From the NCBI GenBank assembly GCA_002102825.1, contig DABJ01000034.1:46741-73108 (forward strand): a stretch of DNA of 26,368 bases, in the 5' to 3' direction. Shown piece after piece: positions 16,188 to 23,081 of the stretch. Numbering within the stretch: position 1 is the stretch's first letter; each line of letters opens with the position of its first letter. The position numbers and the translations under genes were made by a program. Source of the stretch: Candidatus Gastranaerophilales bacterium HUM_12. GTDB taxonomy: Bacteria; Cyanobacteriota; Vampirovibrionia; Gastranaerophilales; Gastranaerophilaceae. The notes beneath the pieces are model-generated. The model was not told the DNA's origin and ran no database searches. It worked only from the letters and a program-made list of their open reading frames with translations.

Positions 16188-17030
16188 TTAAACCAATTTT
16201 GCTGCATTGTATGAACTTCTGACAAGCGGACCAATTTGAAAATATTTTATGCCTATATTTTTTGCAATATCTTTTAATTCTTCATATTCTTCCGGATTAT
16301 AATATTTTGCAACAGGTAAGTGTTCTTTTGACGGCTGAATATATTGACCAATTGTAAGAATATCACAATTCACACTATACAAATCAGTGATAGTTTGTTT
16401 GATTTGTTCAATATCTTCTCCAAGTCCAATCATAAAACCTGATTTAGTTTTAATATCAGAATTTTCTTTGACATACTTTAAAACCCCTAGAGAAGTGTCG
16501 TAATTTCCTTGCGGTCTAGCTGTTTTGAAAATATCTCGAGCGGTTTCGATATTATGATTAAAAACATCAGGGTGAGCTTTTATTATTGTATTCAAAGACT
16601 CTTCATTCCCTTTAAAATCCGGTGTTAAGATTTCTATTTTTGTATTTGGTGAAATTTTTCGGATTTCATTGATACATTTTGCAAAATGATTTGCACCTCC
16701 ATCTGGCAAATCATCTCTTGTAACAGATGTTATTACCGCATATTTTAGTCCTAAATCCTTAACTGCCTGCGCGACGTGTAACGGTTCATTTTCATCTAGA
16801 GGTTCAGGTCTTTGACAAGAAATATTACAATACCTGCAATTTCTTGTACAAACACTTCCCATAATCAAAAACGTAGCAGTATGATTTGAATAACATTCAT
16901 TTTTATTAGGACACCTTGCCCCCTCACATACAGTATTTAAACAATTTGATTTTAAGATTTTTCGAACAGTTCTTGTTTTATCCGTATCGATAATTGGTCT
17001 TTTTAAAAATTCTGGAAGTCTTTCACGCAA
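16188..17030 (-). CDS. lipA: Lipoyl synthase
   Basis: LipA is a radical SAM enzyme that inserts two sulfurs into protein-bound octanoyl groups to make lipoyl cofactors. The 280-aa protein has the auxiliary cluster motif C35-x4-C40-x5-C46 (CEGARCPNKNEC), the radical SAM motif C61-x3-C65-x2-C68 (CTRNCRYC), the TSVTRDDLPDGGA segment, ETARDIFKTARP, and the C-terminal GPLVRSSYNA with the RSSY serine needed in the family. It seems complete. The start is a TTG at 17028-17030 with AAAGGA about 8 nt upstream; no better start is in frame. A minus-strand TATAAT at 17056-17061 lies inside a 23-bp perfect palindrome. No lipB or lplA is in the window. Confidence 0.96.
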   Translation of the reverse strand: MRERLPEFLKRPIIDTDKTRTVRKILKSNCLNTVCEGARCPNKNECYSNHTATFLIMGSVCTRNCRYCNISCQRPEPLDENEPLHVAQAVKDLGLKYAVITSVTRDDLPDGGANHFAKCINEIRKISPNTKIEILTPDFKGNEESLNTIIKAHPDVFNHNIETARDIFKTARPQGNYDTSLGVLKYVKENSDIKTKSGFMIGLGEDIEQIKQTITDLYSVNCDILTIGQYIQPSKEHLPVAKYYNPEEYEELKDIAKNIGIKYFQIGPLVRSSYNAAKLV

Positions 17031-17045
17031 TTTTTTATTCCTTTA

Positions 17046-17068
17046 TTTGTTATATATTATATAACAAA
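17046..17068. promoter_or_regulatory. 23-bp palindrome over the lipA -10
   Basis: TTTGTTATATA, one central base, then TATATAACAAA: perfect 11-bp arms. It contains the minus-strand TATAAT (17056-17061) for lipA and sits 16 bp upstream of its TTG start. It resembles a dimeric operator, but AT-rich chance symmetry is possible. Confidence 0.5.
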
Positions 17069-17079
17069 ATTTTTTATGT

Positions 17080-17108
17080 TTGATTTTTAAATAATTACGT
17101 TATATAAG
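17080..17108 (+). promoter_or_regulatory. Possible promoter of the 17145 secreted gene
   Basis: TTGATT (17080-17085), a 17-bp spacer, then TATAAG (17103-17108). The match is moderate and no TG extension is present. Confidence 0.4.
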
Positions 17109-17144
17109 TATATTAAGGAAATAAAACAAATAGGAGCATAAGAT

Positions 17145-17492
17145 ATGAAAAGATTAGTTTTGGTATTAACAATTATGGCAATTGCTCAAGTAGCTAATGC
17201 AGCAACTGAACCATTATTACTAGAACCATTAAGTCCAACCGTTTTGTCAACTACTCCGGTTACATCTAATCCTGCAACAACACCTCAAGTTTCTGTTCAA
17301 AACGGAACTTACGAGGCAACTTTCACACCTGCAAACAAATTAGATCCAAACATGGTTCCACAAAATGCAGCAGCAGAGGGAAAACCAGTTCCTGCTAAAA
17401 GAGAACCACGAGTAAAAATTCAAACAAAACAAAGAAGCCAAGGTAATTCTTATTGGAACCCAGGCGGAAAAGGAACAAAATCATACTTTTAA
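17145..17492 (+). CDS. Small secreted Pro/Thr-rich protein
   Basis: This 115-aa protein has a short Sec signal peptide, MKRLVLVLTIMAIAQVANA, likely cut after ANA. The mature chain is rich in Pro, Thr, Ala and Asn (LLLEPLSPTVLSTTPVTSNP), then becomes basic (KREPRVKIQTKQRSQ) and ends with GGKGTKSYF. There is no cysteine, membrane anchor or recognised domain, and it is probably disordered and periplasmic or extracellular. An AGGAG site lies 9 nt before the ATG. A strong bidirectional terminator begins 11 bp after the stop. It stands alone between divergent lipA and the convergent HTH gene. The function is unknown. Confidence 0.75.
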   Translation: MKRLVLVLTIMAIAQVANAATEPLLLEPLSPTVLSTTPVTSNPATTPQVSVQNGTYEATFTPANKLDPNMVPQNAAAEGKPVPAKREPRVKIQTKQRSQGNSYWNPGGKGTKSYF

Positions 17493-17503
17493 TAAATAAA
17501 AAA

Positions 17504-17540
17504 ACAGGGTTCAGTTCATTCAAAGAACCCTGTTTTTTTT
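17504..17540. terminator. Bidirectional rho-independent terminator
   Basis: ACAGGGTTC (17504-17512) pairs with GAACCCTGT (17525-17533); the stem is flanked by A residues on the left and T residues on the right. It works in both directions, ending the 17145 gene on plus and the HTH gene on minus. Confidence 0.92.
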
Positions 17541-17548
17541 ATGATTGT

Positions 17549-17839
17549 TTAGTAAAGCTCTTCTGCCATTTTCACAAGATAATTCAATTGCTCATCGTTC
17601 AAACTATTTGTTGTATATTCCAACTTTTTAAGTAATTCTTCACGAGATAGCTTTTCAGATGCTTTAAAAAATTCTGAAATATCAGCATGCAAAATATTGC
17701 AAATTCGTTCCATTAATTCACAAGAGGGAAAACTTCTGCCAGTTTCGAGGAAAGAAATATGCCTTGGAGCGACATTAACTAACTCTGCGAATTGCTCCTG
17801 TGTTAATTTATTACGTTTTCTAATTCTTTTTGGTATAAT
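17549..17839 (-). CDS. XRE-family HTH regulator lacking a canonical start codon
   Basis: Translating the minus strand by hand gives an uninterrupted frame ending at the TAA of 17549-17551. It contains a textbook HTH_3/XRE DNA-binding domain: KLTQEQFAELVNVAPRHISF, then LETGRSFPSCELMERICNIL and HADISEFF, and a helical tail ending in KMAEELY. About 95 residues fit the small-regulator size. Going upstream there is no ATG, GTG or TTG before a stop; only ATT (17837-17839), ATA (17834-17836) or other rare codons could serve. That is where an XRE protein normally begins (PKRIRKRNKLTQ). It is therefore either a gene with a rare start or a recently disabled one. The downstream terminator works on its strand. 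The possible start codons coincide with the -10 of the divergent GT9 gene. Domain identity is firm; expression is uncertain. Confidence 0.65.
   Translation of the reverse strand: MIPKRIRKRNKLTQEQFAELVNVAPRHISFLETGRSFPSCELMERICNILHADISEFFKASEKLSREELLKKLEYTTNSLNDEQLNYLVKMAEELY
17831..17839 (+). promoter_or_regulatory. Extended -10 of the GT9 gene
   Basis: TGGTATAAT ends 6 bp before the ATG at 17846, so the predicted transcript starts at or next to the A of the start codon. No -35 is evident. The AAAGG beside the ATG is too close to act as a Shine-Dalgarno. Confidence 0.5.
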
Positions 17840-17845
17840 AAAGGC

Positions 17846-18838
17846 ATGGATAAGAAAAAGAGAATACTTGCAATAAACTTTGGTGGAATCGGAGATGAAA
17901 TATTTTTTCTTCCTACTCTTATTTCACTAAAAAAAGAATTTCCGAATTCTGAAATAACCTTGGCACTAGAGCCAAGAAGTAAAAGTGTTAAAGATTTAAC
18001 TAGTATTATTGATGATTTATTTTTGATTGATATAAAGGGTAAAAATAAATACTCAGAACTTTTCAAACTAATAATAAAAGCAAGAAAAGGGAACTTTGAC
18101 CTTGTTATTTCATCTGGAGGAAATAAATTTATCAGTATTCTTTTATTTTTGACAGGCATTAAGGAACGTTGCGGCTACGATACAGGAAAACTAAGCCACA
18201 TTTTACTAACTCACCCAATGAAGTTAAACAAAAATCAATATGCCTGCAAAATGTACCACGATTTAATCAGAGAAATAACAACTCAGGACACTGAACTACC
18301 TGAAATTGACATCGAACGAAGAGAAAAAATTGCAAACTCTGTACTTATTCACCCAGGAGTTAGCAAATTAAGTGTTCAAAAAGGTTGTATTAAAACAATT
18401 CCGGCAGAAACTTGGGCTAAAGTTATTGATTTGTTAGTCGCTGAGGGTAAAAAAGTAATGCTTGTTGGCGGACCTGATGACAAAGAGTGTATTGATACAA
18501 TTTTAAATAATGTAAGAACTCAAAATTTTGAAAACTTATACGGAACAACAAAAAGTTTAAAAGATTTAGCTGAATTGATTTCATCAACTGACAAGTTTTT
18601 ATGTTCTGATTCCGCACCACTACATGTTGCGGTCGCTTTGCACACAAAAACATACGTAATCTTTGGACCAACTGATGACAAAGCTCTTATTCCTCAAAGT
18701 GATAATGTCGTTGCAATAAAAGCAAATGACAATTGCGAATTAAAACCTTGTTTATGGGCTAGACGTCAAACAACTTGCGACAAGTTGAGCTGTTTAAAAA
18801 TTACAGCATCTCAAATCGTAACGCAAATTTTGAAATAA
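17846..18838 (+). CDS. GT9 (heptosyltransferase-like) glycosyltransferase
   Basis: This 330-aa GT-B fold enzyme resembles LPS heptosyltransferases (family GT9), which transfer a sugar from an ADP- or similar donor to a cell-envelope acceptor. The N-terminal half starts with AINFGGIGDEIFFLPTLISL, the usual glycine loop. The C-terminal half has VLIHPGVSK, KVMLVGGPDDK, and the donor-site segment LAELISSTDKFLCSDSAPLH followed by VIFGPTDDKAL. A Cys-rich end (CELKPC, then TTCDKLSC) matches the heptosyltransferase C-terminus, where similar cysteines occur. The sugar is unknown; heptose itself is not shown. The start is probably leaderless (see the -10 at 17831-17839). The stop abuts the stop of the convergent gene with no gap. 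Confidence 0.85.
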   Translation: MDKKKRILAINFGGIGDEIFFLPTLISLKKEFPNSEITLALEPRSKSVKDLTSIIDDLFLIDIKGKNKYSELFKLIIKARKGNFDLVISSGGNKFISILLFLTGIKERCGYDTGKLSHILLTHPMKLNKNQYACKMYHDLIREITTQDTELPEIDIERREKIANSVLIHPGVSKLSVQKGCIKTIPAETWAKVIDLLVAEGKKVMLVGGPDDKECIDTILNNVRTQNFENLYGTTKSLKDLAELISSTDKFLCSDSAPLHVAVALHTKTYVIFGPTDDKALIPQSDNVVAIKANDNCELKPCLWARRQTTCDKLSCLKITASQIVTQILK

Positions 18839-19390
18839 TTATGCAACGTAATCAATTTTTTTAGGAGTTGGTTTATCAATTTGCTTCGCAACTTTTTCAC
18901 CAATGCTTTGACCAATATTAGAAGAAGTAATTGAACCAATGACAAAAGTTACACCTTTAACAATTGGCGCCCATTTTTTAGAAATAGGAAGTTTTGCTAA
19001 AACACCCTCAAGATGTTTTTTCATCAATCCTTCCCCAATGAACATACCGGCTAAAGAACCACTTTCAGCAATTATTGTCTTCTTTCTGTCTTCTTTTTTG
19101 GCAGTTAAAACATTCAAACCACTTGACCCAACAATAAAATGATTAACATGATTTGCTGCGAATTTAACGGCTTTCGTGAGCCCCCCAAAGACTTTATCAG
19201 TTTTTGCGACTTCATCAATAGTGTTTAAAACAACCTTAGCTTGTTTTGAAACAGCATTATTATATTGAGCACCGGCTTTAATTACTGCAGCTCCTTGCCC
19301 AACAGTTACAGGAAGTCTGCCAATATTTTCATTTGCAGTTTTATTAGCATTTCTAAATGCAAATATACCTGTTGCTACACCACTGTACAT
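18839..19390 (-). CDS. Unknown Gly/Ala-rich helical protein
   Basis: I do not recognise this 183-aa protein. It looks all-helical and basic. Two small-residue-rich hydrophobic segments stand out: AESGSLAGMFIGEGLMKK (108-125) and VKGVTFVIGSITSSNIGQSI (144-163). Their spaced glycines and serines could pack as helices in or on a membrane, though neither is strongly hydrophobic enough to call transmembrane. There is no signal peptide. The tail is PTPKKIDYVA. The ATG at 19388-19390 has AAAGG about 12 nt upstream, a rather long spacing. The gene is monocistronic, convergent with GT9 and divergent from dapF. Membrane association is only a guess. Confidence 0.75.
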   Translation of the reverse strand: MYSGVATGIFAFRNANKTANENIGRLPVTVGQGAAVIKAGAQYNNAVSKQAKVVLNTIDEVAKTDKVFGGLTKAVKFAANHVNHFIVGSSGLNVLTAKKEDRKKTIIAESGSLAGMFIGEGLMKKHLEGVLAKLPISKKWAPIVKGVTFVIGSITSSNIGQSIGEKVAKQIDKPTPKKIDYVA

Positions 19391-19514
19391 AATAATGCAT
19401 ACCTTTCACACTATAACCTACATTTATATAAAGTATTTTTATTTAATTAAATTGCAGGAGTGTTAAAATATTTTACATTTGTTAATATTAATTTCAAAAG
19501 GGTTAAATTGCAAA

Positions 19515-19543
19515 TTGCTATTAGGATTCAATTGATTTATAAT
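19515..19543 (+). promoter_or_regulatory. Promoter of the dapF-rpsF-ssb-rpsR cluster
   Basis: TTGCTA (19515-19520), a 17-bp spacer, then TATAAT (19538-19543). The predicted start is near 19550, giving a short leader with AAGGAG ahead of the dapF ATG. Confidence 0.65.
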
Positions 19544-19563
19544 TTACAAAAAAAAGGAGAACT

Positions 19564-20400
19564 ATGAAAACAATTAAAATAACAAAAATGCAAGGTTGCG
19601 GAAATGATTTCGTAATTTTAGATTACTCAGAATACGAAAAAACAGGACTTTCAATGTCTGACCTTGCAAAAAAACTTTGCGACAGACACTTTGGAATTGG
19701 TGCTGATGGAATGATTATTCCAGACACCAAACCAAATGGAGAAACGGATATTGCATGGTATTTCTACAATTCTGACGGAACAACTGCTCAAATGTGCGGA
19801 AACGGAATGAGATGTTTTGCAAAATATGTTTACGACAACAAATTAGTTGATAAAAAAACTTTCAGTGTTAAAACCTTAGCAGGAATTATCAAACCGGAGA
19901 TTTTAACTGACGGAAAAATTAAAGTTAACATGGGTACCCCAATTCTTGAAGATGAAAAAATTCCATTCAAAGGAGAAAAAATTGTTCATGTAAAAGATAG
20001 AGAATTCCAAATAACCCCTGTTTCTATGGGTAATCCTCACTGTATAATTTTTACAGAAGAAGACCCGATGGTTCTTGCCAAAACTTACGGACCGGACATG
20101 GAAGTTCACCCATATTTTCCGGAAAAAACGAATACTGAATTTGTAAAAGTAATCTCAAGAAACGAAATTGAGATGAGAGTTTACGAAAGAGGTTGCGGAA
20201 TAACTTTGGCTTGCGGAACAGGTGCTTGTGCTAGTACAGTTGCTTGTGTTTTAAATAACTTAACAGAAAATAATGTTAAAGTTAACCTGTTAGGTGGGGC
20301 TGTAAATGTTGAATGGAGCGGGACAAAAGAAAATCCGAACAAAGATATTTTCTTAATCGGACCTGCTGAATACAGTTTTAAAGTAGAGTACATGTTGTAA
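19564..20400 (+). CDS. dapF: Diaminopimelate epimerase
   Basis: DapF interconverts LL- and meso-diaminopimelate, feeding lysine and peptidoglycan synthesis in the cytosol. The 278-aa protein has the two catalytic cysteines: C78 in NSDGTTAQMCGNGMRC and C217 in ACGTGACAS. It also has the opening KMQGCGNDFVILD, DRHFGIGADG, VSMGNPHCI and NTEFV. Length and motif order are standard. AAGGAG lies 4 nt before the ATG. It is the first gene of a plus-strand run continuing 68 bp later with rpsF; meso-DAP also supplies the cross-link substrate used by enzymes such as the PBP1A encoded upstream. Confidence 0.97.
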   Translation: MKTIKITKMQGCGNDFVILDYSEYEKTGLSMSDLAKKLCDRHFGIGADGMIIPDTKPNGETDIAWYFYNSDGTTAQMCGNGMRCFAKYVYDNKLVDKKTFSVKTLAGIIKPEILTDGKIKVNMGTPILEDEKIPFKGEKIVHVKDREFQITPVSMGNPHCIIFTEEDPMVLAKTYGPDMEVHPYFPEKTNTEFVKVISRNEIEMRVYERGCGITLACGTGACASTVACVLNNLTENNVKVNLLGGAVNVEWSGTKENPNKDIFLIGPAEYSFKVEYML

Positions 20401-20424
20401 AAAAAACTATTTTCATGATACTAT
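20395..20424 (+). promoter_or_regulatory. Possible internal promoter for rpsF-ssb-rpsR
   Basis: TTGTAA (20395-20400), an 18-bp spacer, then TACTAT (20419-20424) preceded by TGA (extended -10). The match is moderate. It would let the ribosomal genes be expressed apart from dapF. Confidence 0.35.
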
Positions 20425-20450
20425 TTAAACATACATCATAGGAAAATAGT
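20406..20450 (+). repeat. 9-bp inverted repeat in the rpsF leader
   Basis: ACTATTTTC (20406-20414) and GAAAATAGT (20442-20450) are perfect inverted copies; the loop holds an inner ATGAT/ATCAT pair. The second arm ends just before the AAAAGGAG ribosome binding site. It could be an autoregulatory leader; the known S6:S18-binding bulge motif was not recognised. Confidence 0.5.
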
Positions 20451-20468
20451 AAAAGGAGACACGATAAA

Positions 20469-20768
20469 ATGAGAAATTATGAATTAATGACTATATTCAA
20501 ACCTAACTTAGATGCTGAAGAAGTTGATAAGTTAATCGAAAAAATCGATTCAATCATTGCAGATTTCGGTGGTAAAGTTGAATCTACAGACAAAGTTGGA
20601 AGAAAAAAATTAGCTTATGAAATCCAAAATTTCAGAGATGGTTTCTTCGCTACTACAATTTTAGCTCTTCCTGCTGATAAAGTAGCTGAATTCAAAAGAC
20701 AATTAAGATTGAACGACAACATCTTAAGAACAATGTTCATGGAAGTAGCTGAAAAAGCTTCTGTATAG
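20469..20768 (+). CDS. rpsF: 30S ribosomal protein S6
   Basis: S6 binds 16S rRNA as a dimer with S18 in the platform of the small subunit. The 99-aa protein has the family start MRNYELMTIFKPNLD, the central GGKVESTDKVGRKKLAYEI and the end NDNILRTMFM. The length is normal, and the C-terminal Glu tail seen in enterobacteria is absent. A good AAAAGGAG site precedes the ATG by about 10 nt, next to a 9-bp inverted repeat. The order rpsF-ssb-rpsR is the widely conserved bacterial arrangement and supports all three calls. Confidence 0.96.
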   Translation: MRNYELMTIFKPNLDAEEVDKLIEKIDSIIADFGGKVESTDKVGRKKLAYEIQNFRDGFFATTILALPADKVAEFKRQLRLNDNILRTMFMEVAEKASV

Positions 20769-20790
20769 TTAGATTTATAGGAATTAAAAA

Positions 20791-21207
20791 ATGACATTAG
20801 CAAAAGCAGTAGTAACAGGTATAGTTTATAAAACACCAAAGACAGGGTTTACATCAAACAATGTTGCTGTTTCTTCTTTTGTATTGAATATTGGTACAAA
20901 TGATGAACTTTTGGTTAGAGTTATATCTAAAAGACAATCATTAGAAGAAGTTGTAAATTCTCTTTCTAAAAATCAAAAAGTTTTAGTTGAGGGAAGATTG
21001 CAAAATGGTATCAGCAAAATGGACGACGGAACAGAAAAAAGAGTTTTCGAGATTGAAGCTGCTACAATTGAGCTTATGGGTGGAGCATCTACAGGTTCAA
21101 ATTCTTCAAATGATGAGGGTGACATCTTGACATTTGGAGATATGGAGTCATCTTCACCTGATGCTAATACAGATGTTTTGATGGACGATGAAGAAGTTCC
21201 GTTCTAA
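20791..21207 (+). CDS. ssb: Single-stranded DNA-binding protein
   Basis: SSB coats single-stranded DNA during replication and repair. The 138-aa protein is one OB fold (about 1-105; VNSLSKNQKVLVEGRLQNG is typical) followed by an acidic, Ser/Gly/Asp-rich linker and a C-terminal tip, MDDEEVPF, which differs slightly from the usual DDDIPF but keeps the acid-Pro-Phe peptide that docks partner proteins. The opening MTLAKAVVTGIVYKTPKTGF is somewhat diverged from classical SSB, so a paralogue cannot be excluded, but its place between rpsF and rpsR favours the main SSB. An AGGA site lies upstream, and the gap to rpsF is 22 bp. Confidence 0.9.
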   Translation: MTLAKAVVTGIVYKTPKTGFTSNNVAVSSFVLNIGTNDELLVRVISKRQSLEEVVNSLSKNQKVLVEGRLQNGISKMDDGTEKRVFEIEAATIELMGGASTGSNSSNDEGDILTFGDMESSSPDANTDVLMDDEEVPF

Positions 21208-21263
21208 AGAATAAAAAAATGAGTAGAAATAAATAATAAGGCTAGAAAGGCAAATTAGAAAAA

Positions 21264-21491
21264 ATGGCAAGACAAGACGATAAGAAAAAACGTAAGAATT
21301 GTAGTTTATGTGCTGATAAAGTTACATCAATCGACTACAAAGATGCTGCAAAATTGAAAAGATATTTAACTGAAGCAGGTAAAATCATTCCTAGAAGAAT
21401 CACAGGAAACTGTGCTGCTCACCAAAGAATGATTGCTAAAGCTATCAAAAAAGCTAGAGAAGCAGCAATTATTAGTTACGTTTTTGACTAA
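21264..21491 (+). CDS. rpsR: 30S ribosomal protein S18
   Basis: S18 pairs with S6 on the small subunit. The 75-aa protein has the family core DYKDAAKLKRYLTEAGKIIPRR, then ITGNCAAHQRMIAKAIKKAR. Three cysteines (NCSLCADK at 13-16 and C50) suggest the zinc-binding form of S18, although the usual fourth ligand is not obvious. The Shine-Dalgarno is weak, the nearest AAAGG being about 15 nt before the ATG. A strong bidirectional terminator follows 20 bp after the stop. Confidence 0.96.
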   Translation: MARQDDKKKRKNCSLCADKVTSIDYKDAAKLKRYLTEAGKIIPRRITGNCAAHQRMIAKAIKKAREAAIISYVFD

Positions 21492-21510
21492 TAATTAAAA
21501 ACAATTCAAT

Positions 21511-21546
21511 AAAAACTACGGATTAAATTCATAATCCGTAGTTTTT
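21511..21546. terminator. Bidirectional rho-independent terminator
   Basis: ACTACGGATTA (21515-21525) pairs with TAATCCGTAGT (21532-21542) around a 6-nt loop, with A-run and T-run flanks extending the stem. It ends rpsR on plus and the EF-hand operon on minus. Confidence 0.93.
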
Positions 21547-21568
21547 ATTATTTATCTATTTATCAAAA

Positions 21569-21889
21569 CTAATCTTCTGAAATCAAAACATTATTTACAA
21601 TGATATTTCTATATTCTTCGTAGTCTAAGTATTTATTTTTATCCTTGTCATAGTAATCAAATTCACTTGACAATTCTTTAATATGTTTCATGATTGAATC
21701 AGGACCTTCTTTCTCAAGTGATTCCATATCGTTTGCCAACATTTTAATAAATGTTATAATCCATTCGTTTTTAGAAATTGAATAGTCATCATTAGAATCA
21801 TATCTCAAAAAATCGGTTATAAGTTCTTTATCAGTTAACTTTCTAAAACCTTTAGGTGTATTGTCTTTTTCTTTTGTAATAATAAACAT
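21569..21889 (-). CDS. Two-EF-hand calcium-binding protein
   Basis: This 106-aa protein has no signal peptide, so it is probably a cytosolic calcium sensor or buffer. Two canonical 12-residue EF loops are visible: residues 31-42, DSNDDYSISKNE, and 81-92, DKDKNKYLDYEE. Each has acidic or Asn ligands at positions 1, 3 and 5, a hydrophobic residue at position 8 and Glu at position 12; the usual Gly at position 6 is replaced by Tyr or Lys. The flanking segments look helical. I chose ATG 21887-21889 because GGGAG lies 8 nt upstream; a longer in-frame ATG at 21916 would overlap the gene before. It is last in a three-gene minus-strand operon, 13 bp after the HEAT-like gene. The partner is unknown. 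Confidence 0.82.
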   Translation of the reverse strand: MFIITKEKDNTPKGFRKLTDKELITDFLRYDSNDDYSISKNEWIITFIKMLANDMESLEKEGPDSIMKHIKELSSEFDYYDKDKNKYLDYEEYRNIIVNNVLISED

Positions 21890-21902
21890 AACTAAAACTC
21901 CC

Positions 21903-23066
21903 TTATATTGCCACAATTACACTTTTTATATCTTCACTCGTTACAGATGATAGAGCCAAATTTTTATCTTCTTTTGTTAGAGAATTCATTTGTTTTAACA
22001 TTTCTAAAGCCTTTAACACAACCGTTTGATTTGCGGAAATCAACAATCCTCGAATAGCAGATTCATTATTCGCAAATTCAAGCGCTGTAAATACAAACAA
22101 GCTTTCAGATTTCAATTCTGCATTGATTAGTGATTGATTTACTTTAAAAGAAGATAGCAATTGTTTAATATCCATAACTTCTTGTTTTACATCTTTTGTT
22201 TCATCAAACAAATATTCATCATTTTCTGTCAAGGTATTAAATTTATCTTTAGCATTTGCAAGAACAACAGCTATTTCTGAGTCAGTTTGTTCTTTCAACA
22301 ACATTTCAATAAACTCATACAATCTAAAATCAAAAATCTGAGCAAGATCTAAGATTTCACCCAACCCATTGATAACAGAATTAAAAACAAACAAAGCATC
22401 GGTTTTATTTGTTTTGTATAGAGAAAATAAATCGGTTAAATACAAAAGGTCTCCTGCAATATTTTCTGCAAAAGAAGAAGTCTTCATAACATCAACAATT
22501 GCAGGGATAACAGATTTATCATCATAAGACACTAAAAATCTTACCCCATCTAATTTTTCAAACTCATCATCAGATTTTAATTTTACGAGCGCCTCATTCT
22601 TAGATTCAGTATCGCCAAACAAAGCCAACGCAGTTGCACAATTCGCACTTAATGAAGAATTTTCACTATATGCATTCTCTTTCAAAAAATCTAGCGCCAA
22701 AGAATCTTGAACTATAGAAAAATATTTTGCACAGTATGTTTTTTCGTCATCTGTTCCGTCTTCAAAAATTGCAAGCATTTTATCAGTCAAATCTTCATCT
22801 GAAAACTTAACAAGATTAGAAATAATCACATCTTCATACGATGGAGAATAATACTTCAAAAATTGAAGTAAATTTAAATAATTTGAAGAATTACAAACCT
22901 TAGCTAAGCGATTTGCGACATTTTGCTTAATAAAATCAAACAAAAAATCTTCGTTATCTATAAGTTCCTTAAATAATTCAACATCAGGAATATTTATAAC
23001 ATCAAAGGCAACAGGTTCAAAATCTTTAGGATTTTTACCTGTCAATTTTTTCAGTTTATCACTCAT
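21903..23066 (-). CDS. HEAT-repeat-like helical protein of unknown function
   Basis: This 387-aa protein is predicted almost entirely helical. Around residues 100-200 it shows repeated helix pairs of the HEAT/armadillo type, for example DDEKTYCAKYFSIVQDSLAL, then SSLSANCATALALFGD and EKLDGVRFLVSYDDKSVIPA. Such solenoids usually act as protein-binding scaffolds. There is no catalytic motif, signal peptide or membrane segment. AAGG lies about 10 nt before the ATG. It is in the middle of the SLOG-HEAT-EF-hand operon, 15 bp after the SLOG gene and 13 bp before the EF-hand gene, suggesting that the three products act together. The HEAT assignment is by eye and moderate. Confidence 0.75.
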   Translation of the reverse strand: MSDKLKKLTGKNPKDFEPVAFDVINIPDVELFKELIDNEDFLFDFIKQNVANRLAKVCNSSNYLNLLQFLKYYSPSYEDVIISNLVKFSDEDLTDKMLAIFEDGTDDEKTYCAKYFSIVQDSLALDFLKENAYSENSSLSANCATALALFGDTESKNEALVKLKSDDEFEKLDGVRFLVSYDDKSVIPAIVDVMKTSSFAENIAGDLLYLTDLFSLYKTNKTDALFVFNSVINGLGEILDLAQIFDFRLYEFIEMLLKEQTDSEIAVVLANAKDKFNTLTENDEYLFDETKDVKQEVMDIKQLLSSFKVNQSLINAELKSESLFVFTALEFANNESAIRGLLISANQTVVLKALEMLKQMNSLTKEDKNLALSSVTSEDIKSVIVAI

Positions 23067-23081
23067 ATAGAAACAACCTTA

